NCBI GenBank assembly: GCA_026415275.1
Contig: JAOAHK010000164.1
Location: 1 to 6,238, forward strand
From: Anaerolineales bacterium
GTDB lineage: Bacteria > Chloroflexota > Anaerolineae > Anaerolineales > UBA4823
Length of the DNA: 6,238 bases
Direction: 5' to 3'
Position 1 is the stretch's first letter, and each line of letters begins with the position of its first letter. Of this stretch, positions 6,066 to 6,238 are shown piece by piece. The notes beneath the pieces were generated by a model. It had not been told where the DNA came from. It saw nothing but the letters and a program-made list of their open reading frames with translations, and searched no databases. Both the position numbers and the translations under genes were made by a program.

Positions 6066-6238
6066 CTATATATAAAATCTTTCCTTGTCTACTTCCTCGC
6101 GGAGAATGCGCAATTCTTCGAGAGTCGGTGGGGGGTTTTCCTCGATCTCTTCGGCGAGAAGCAATTCAAAGCCAGTCTCGGCAACTACCTGTTCCACTGA
6201 TATACCCGGCTGCGTTGCCAGCAACATCATTGCTTTAC
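6066..6238 (-). CDS. CoA-transferase subunit B, C-terminal part (glutaconate / 3-oxoadipate CoA-transferase type)
   Basis: On the minus strand an open frame enters from the right edge and stops at TAG (plus-strand CTA 6066-6068), giving 56 residues. It contains ISVEQVVAETGFELLLAEEI followed by ENPPPTLEELRILREEVD. This V(E)QV..ATGF.L...(E)..PPPT..EL..LR.E(V/I)D pattern is the characteristic C-terminus of family I CoA-transferase beta subunits such as glutaconate CoA-transferase GctB and 3-oxoadipate CoA-transferase CatJ. These work with an alpha subunit to move CoA between carboxylic acids. The catalytic glutamate region and the alpha-subunit gene lie outside the window. It is transcribed towards the OCD-like gene, so it belongs to a different operon. 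Substrate cannot be assigned from the tail. Confidence 0.75.
   Translation of the reverse strand, partial: KAMMLLATQPGISVEQVVAETGFELLLAEEIEENPPPTLEELRILREEVDKERFYI

Noticed and set aside
1..6238. CRISPR array, tRNA or rRNA gene, insertion sequence, prophage or toxin-antitoxin locus
   Set aside because: No regularly spaced repeats other than the short operator, no tRNA-like fold or rRNA stretch, and no transposase, integrase or toxin-like frames were found on either strand.

Overview
The window reads as an ordinary bacterial chromosome fragment of roughly balanced base composition, probably from an uncultured organism. It carries one closely packed six-gene block on the + strand, flanked by two truncated genes. 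Bases 1-19 are an exact copy of the Tn5 mosaic-end / Nextera adapter, so the left edge is a sequencing-library end and not a biological junction. No RNA gene marks the phylum. The thiolase, glutaconate-type CoA-transferase and paired ABC-2 permeases, with an operator resembling cyanobacterial/Gram-positive Pho boxes, would fit an anaerobic or facultative lineage such as Chloroflexota, but that is a guess.

Layout: the 3' tail of an unidentified gene (20-186, +) is followed by a 276-bp spacer. The spacer holds a perfect 10-bp-stem hairpin (306-334) and a promoter-like stretch with 11-bp-spaced TTAACCTACG direct repeats (408-428). Next come three genes of one ABC-2-type exporter: an ATPase (463-1491) and two different six-helix permeases (1457-2302 and 2317-3192). 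After them are an O6-alkylguanine-DNA alkyltransferase (ogt, 3209-3745), a PcaF/PaaJ-like thiolase (3776-4999) and an ornithine cyclodeaminase/mu-crystallin family dehydrogenase (5026-6003). Spacings are a 35-bp overlap, then 14, 16, 30 and 26 bp, so all six genes could lie on one transcript. Beyond a 62-bp gap, the 3' end of a CoA-transferase subunit B gene (6066-6238, -) converges on the block.

The genes suggest three tasks. The exporter is a complete ATPase plus heterodimeric permease set of unknown cargo. Ogt repairs alkylated DNA. The thiolase and the OCD-like enzyme, with the convergent CoA transferase, point to acyl-CoA and amino/imino-acid metabolism, but no complete pathway is visible. 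I found no mobile element, CRISPR array, RNA gene or clearly new system. The most useful second looks are the residual adapter, the Pho-box-like operator, and the substrate-site substitutions in the OCD-family protein.
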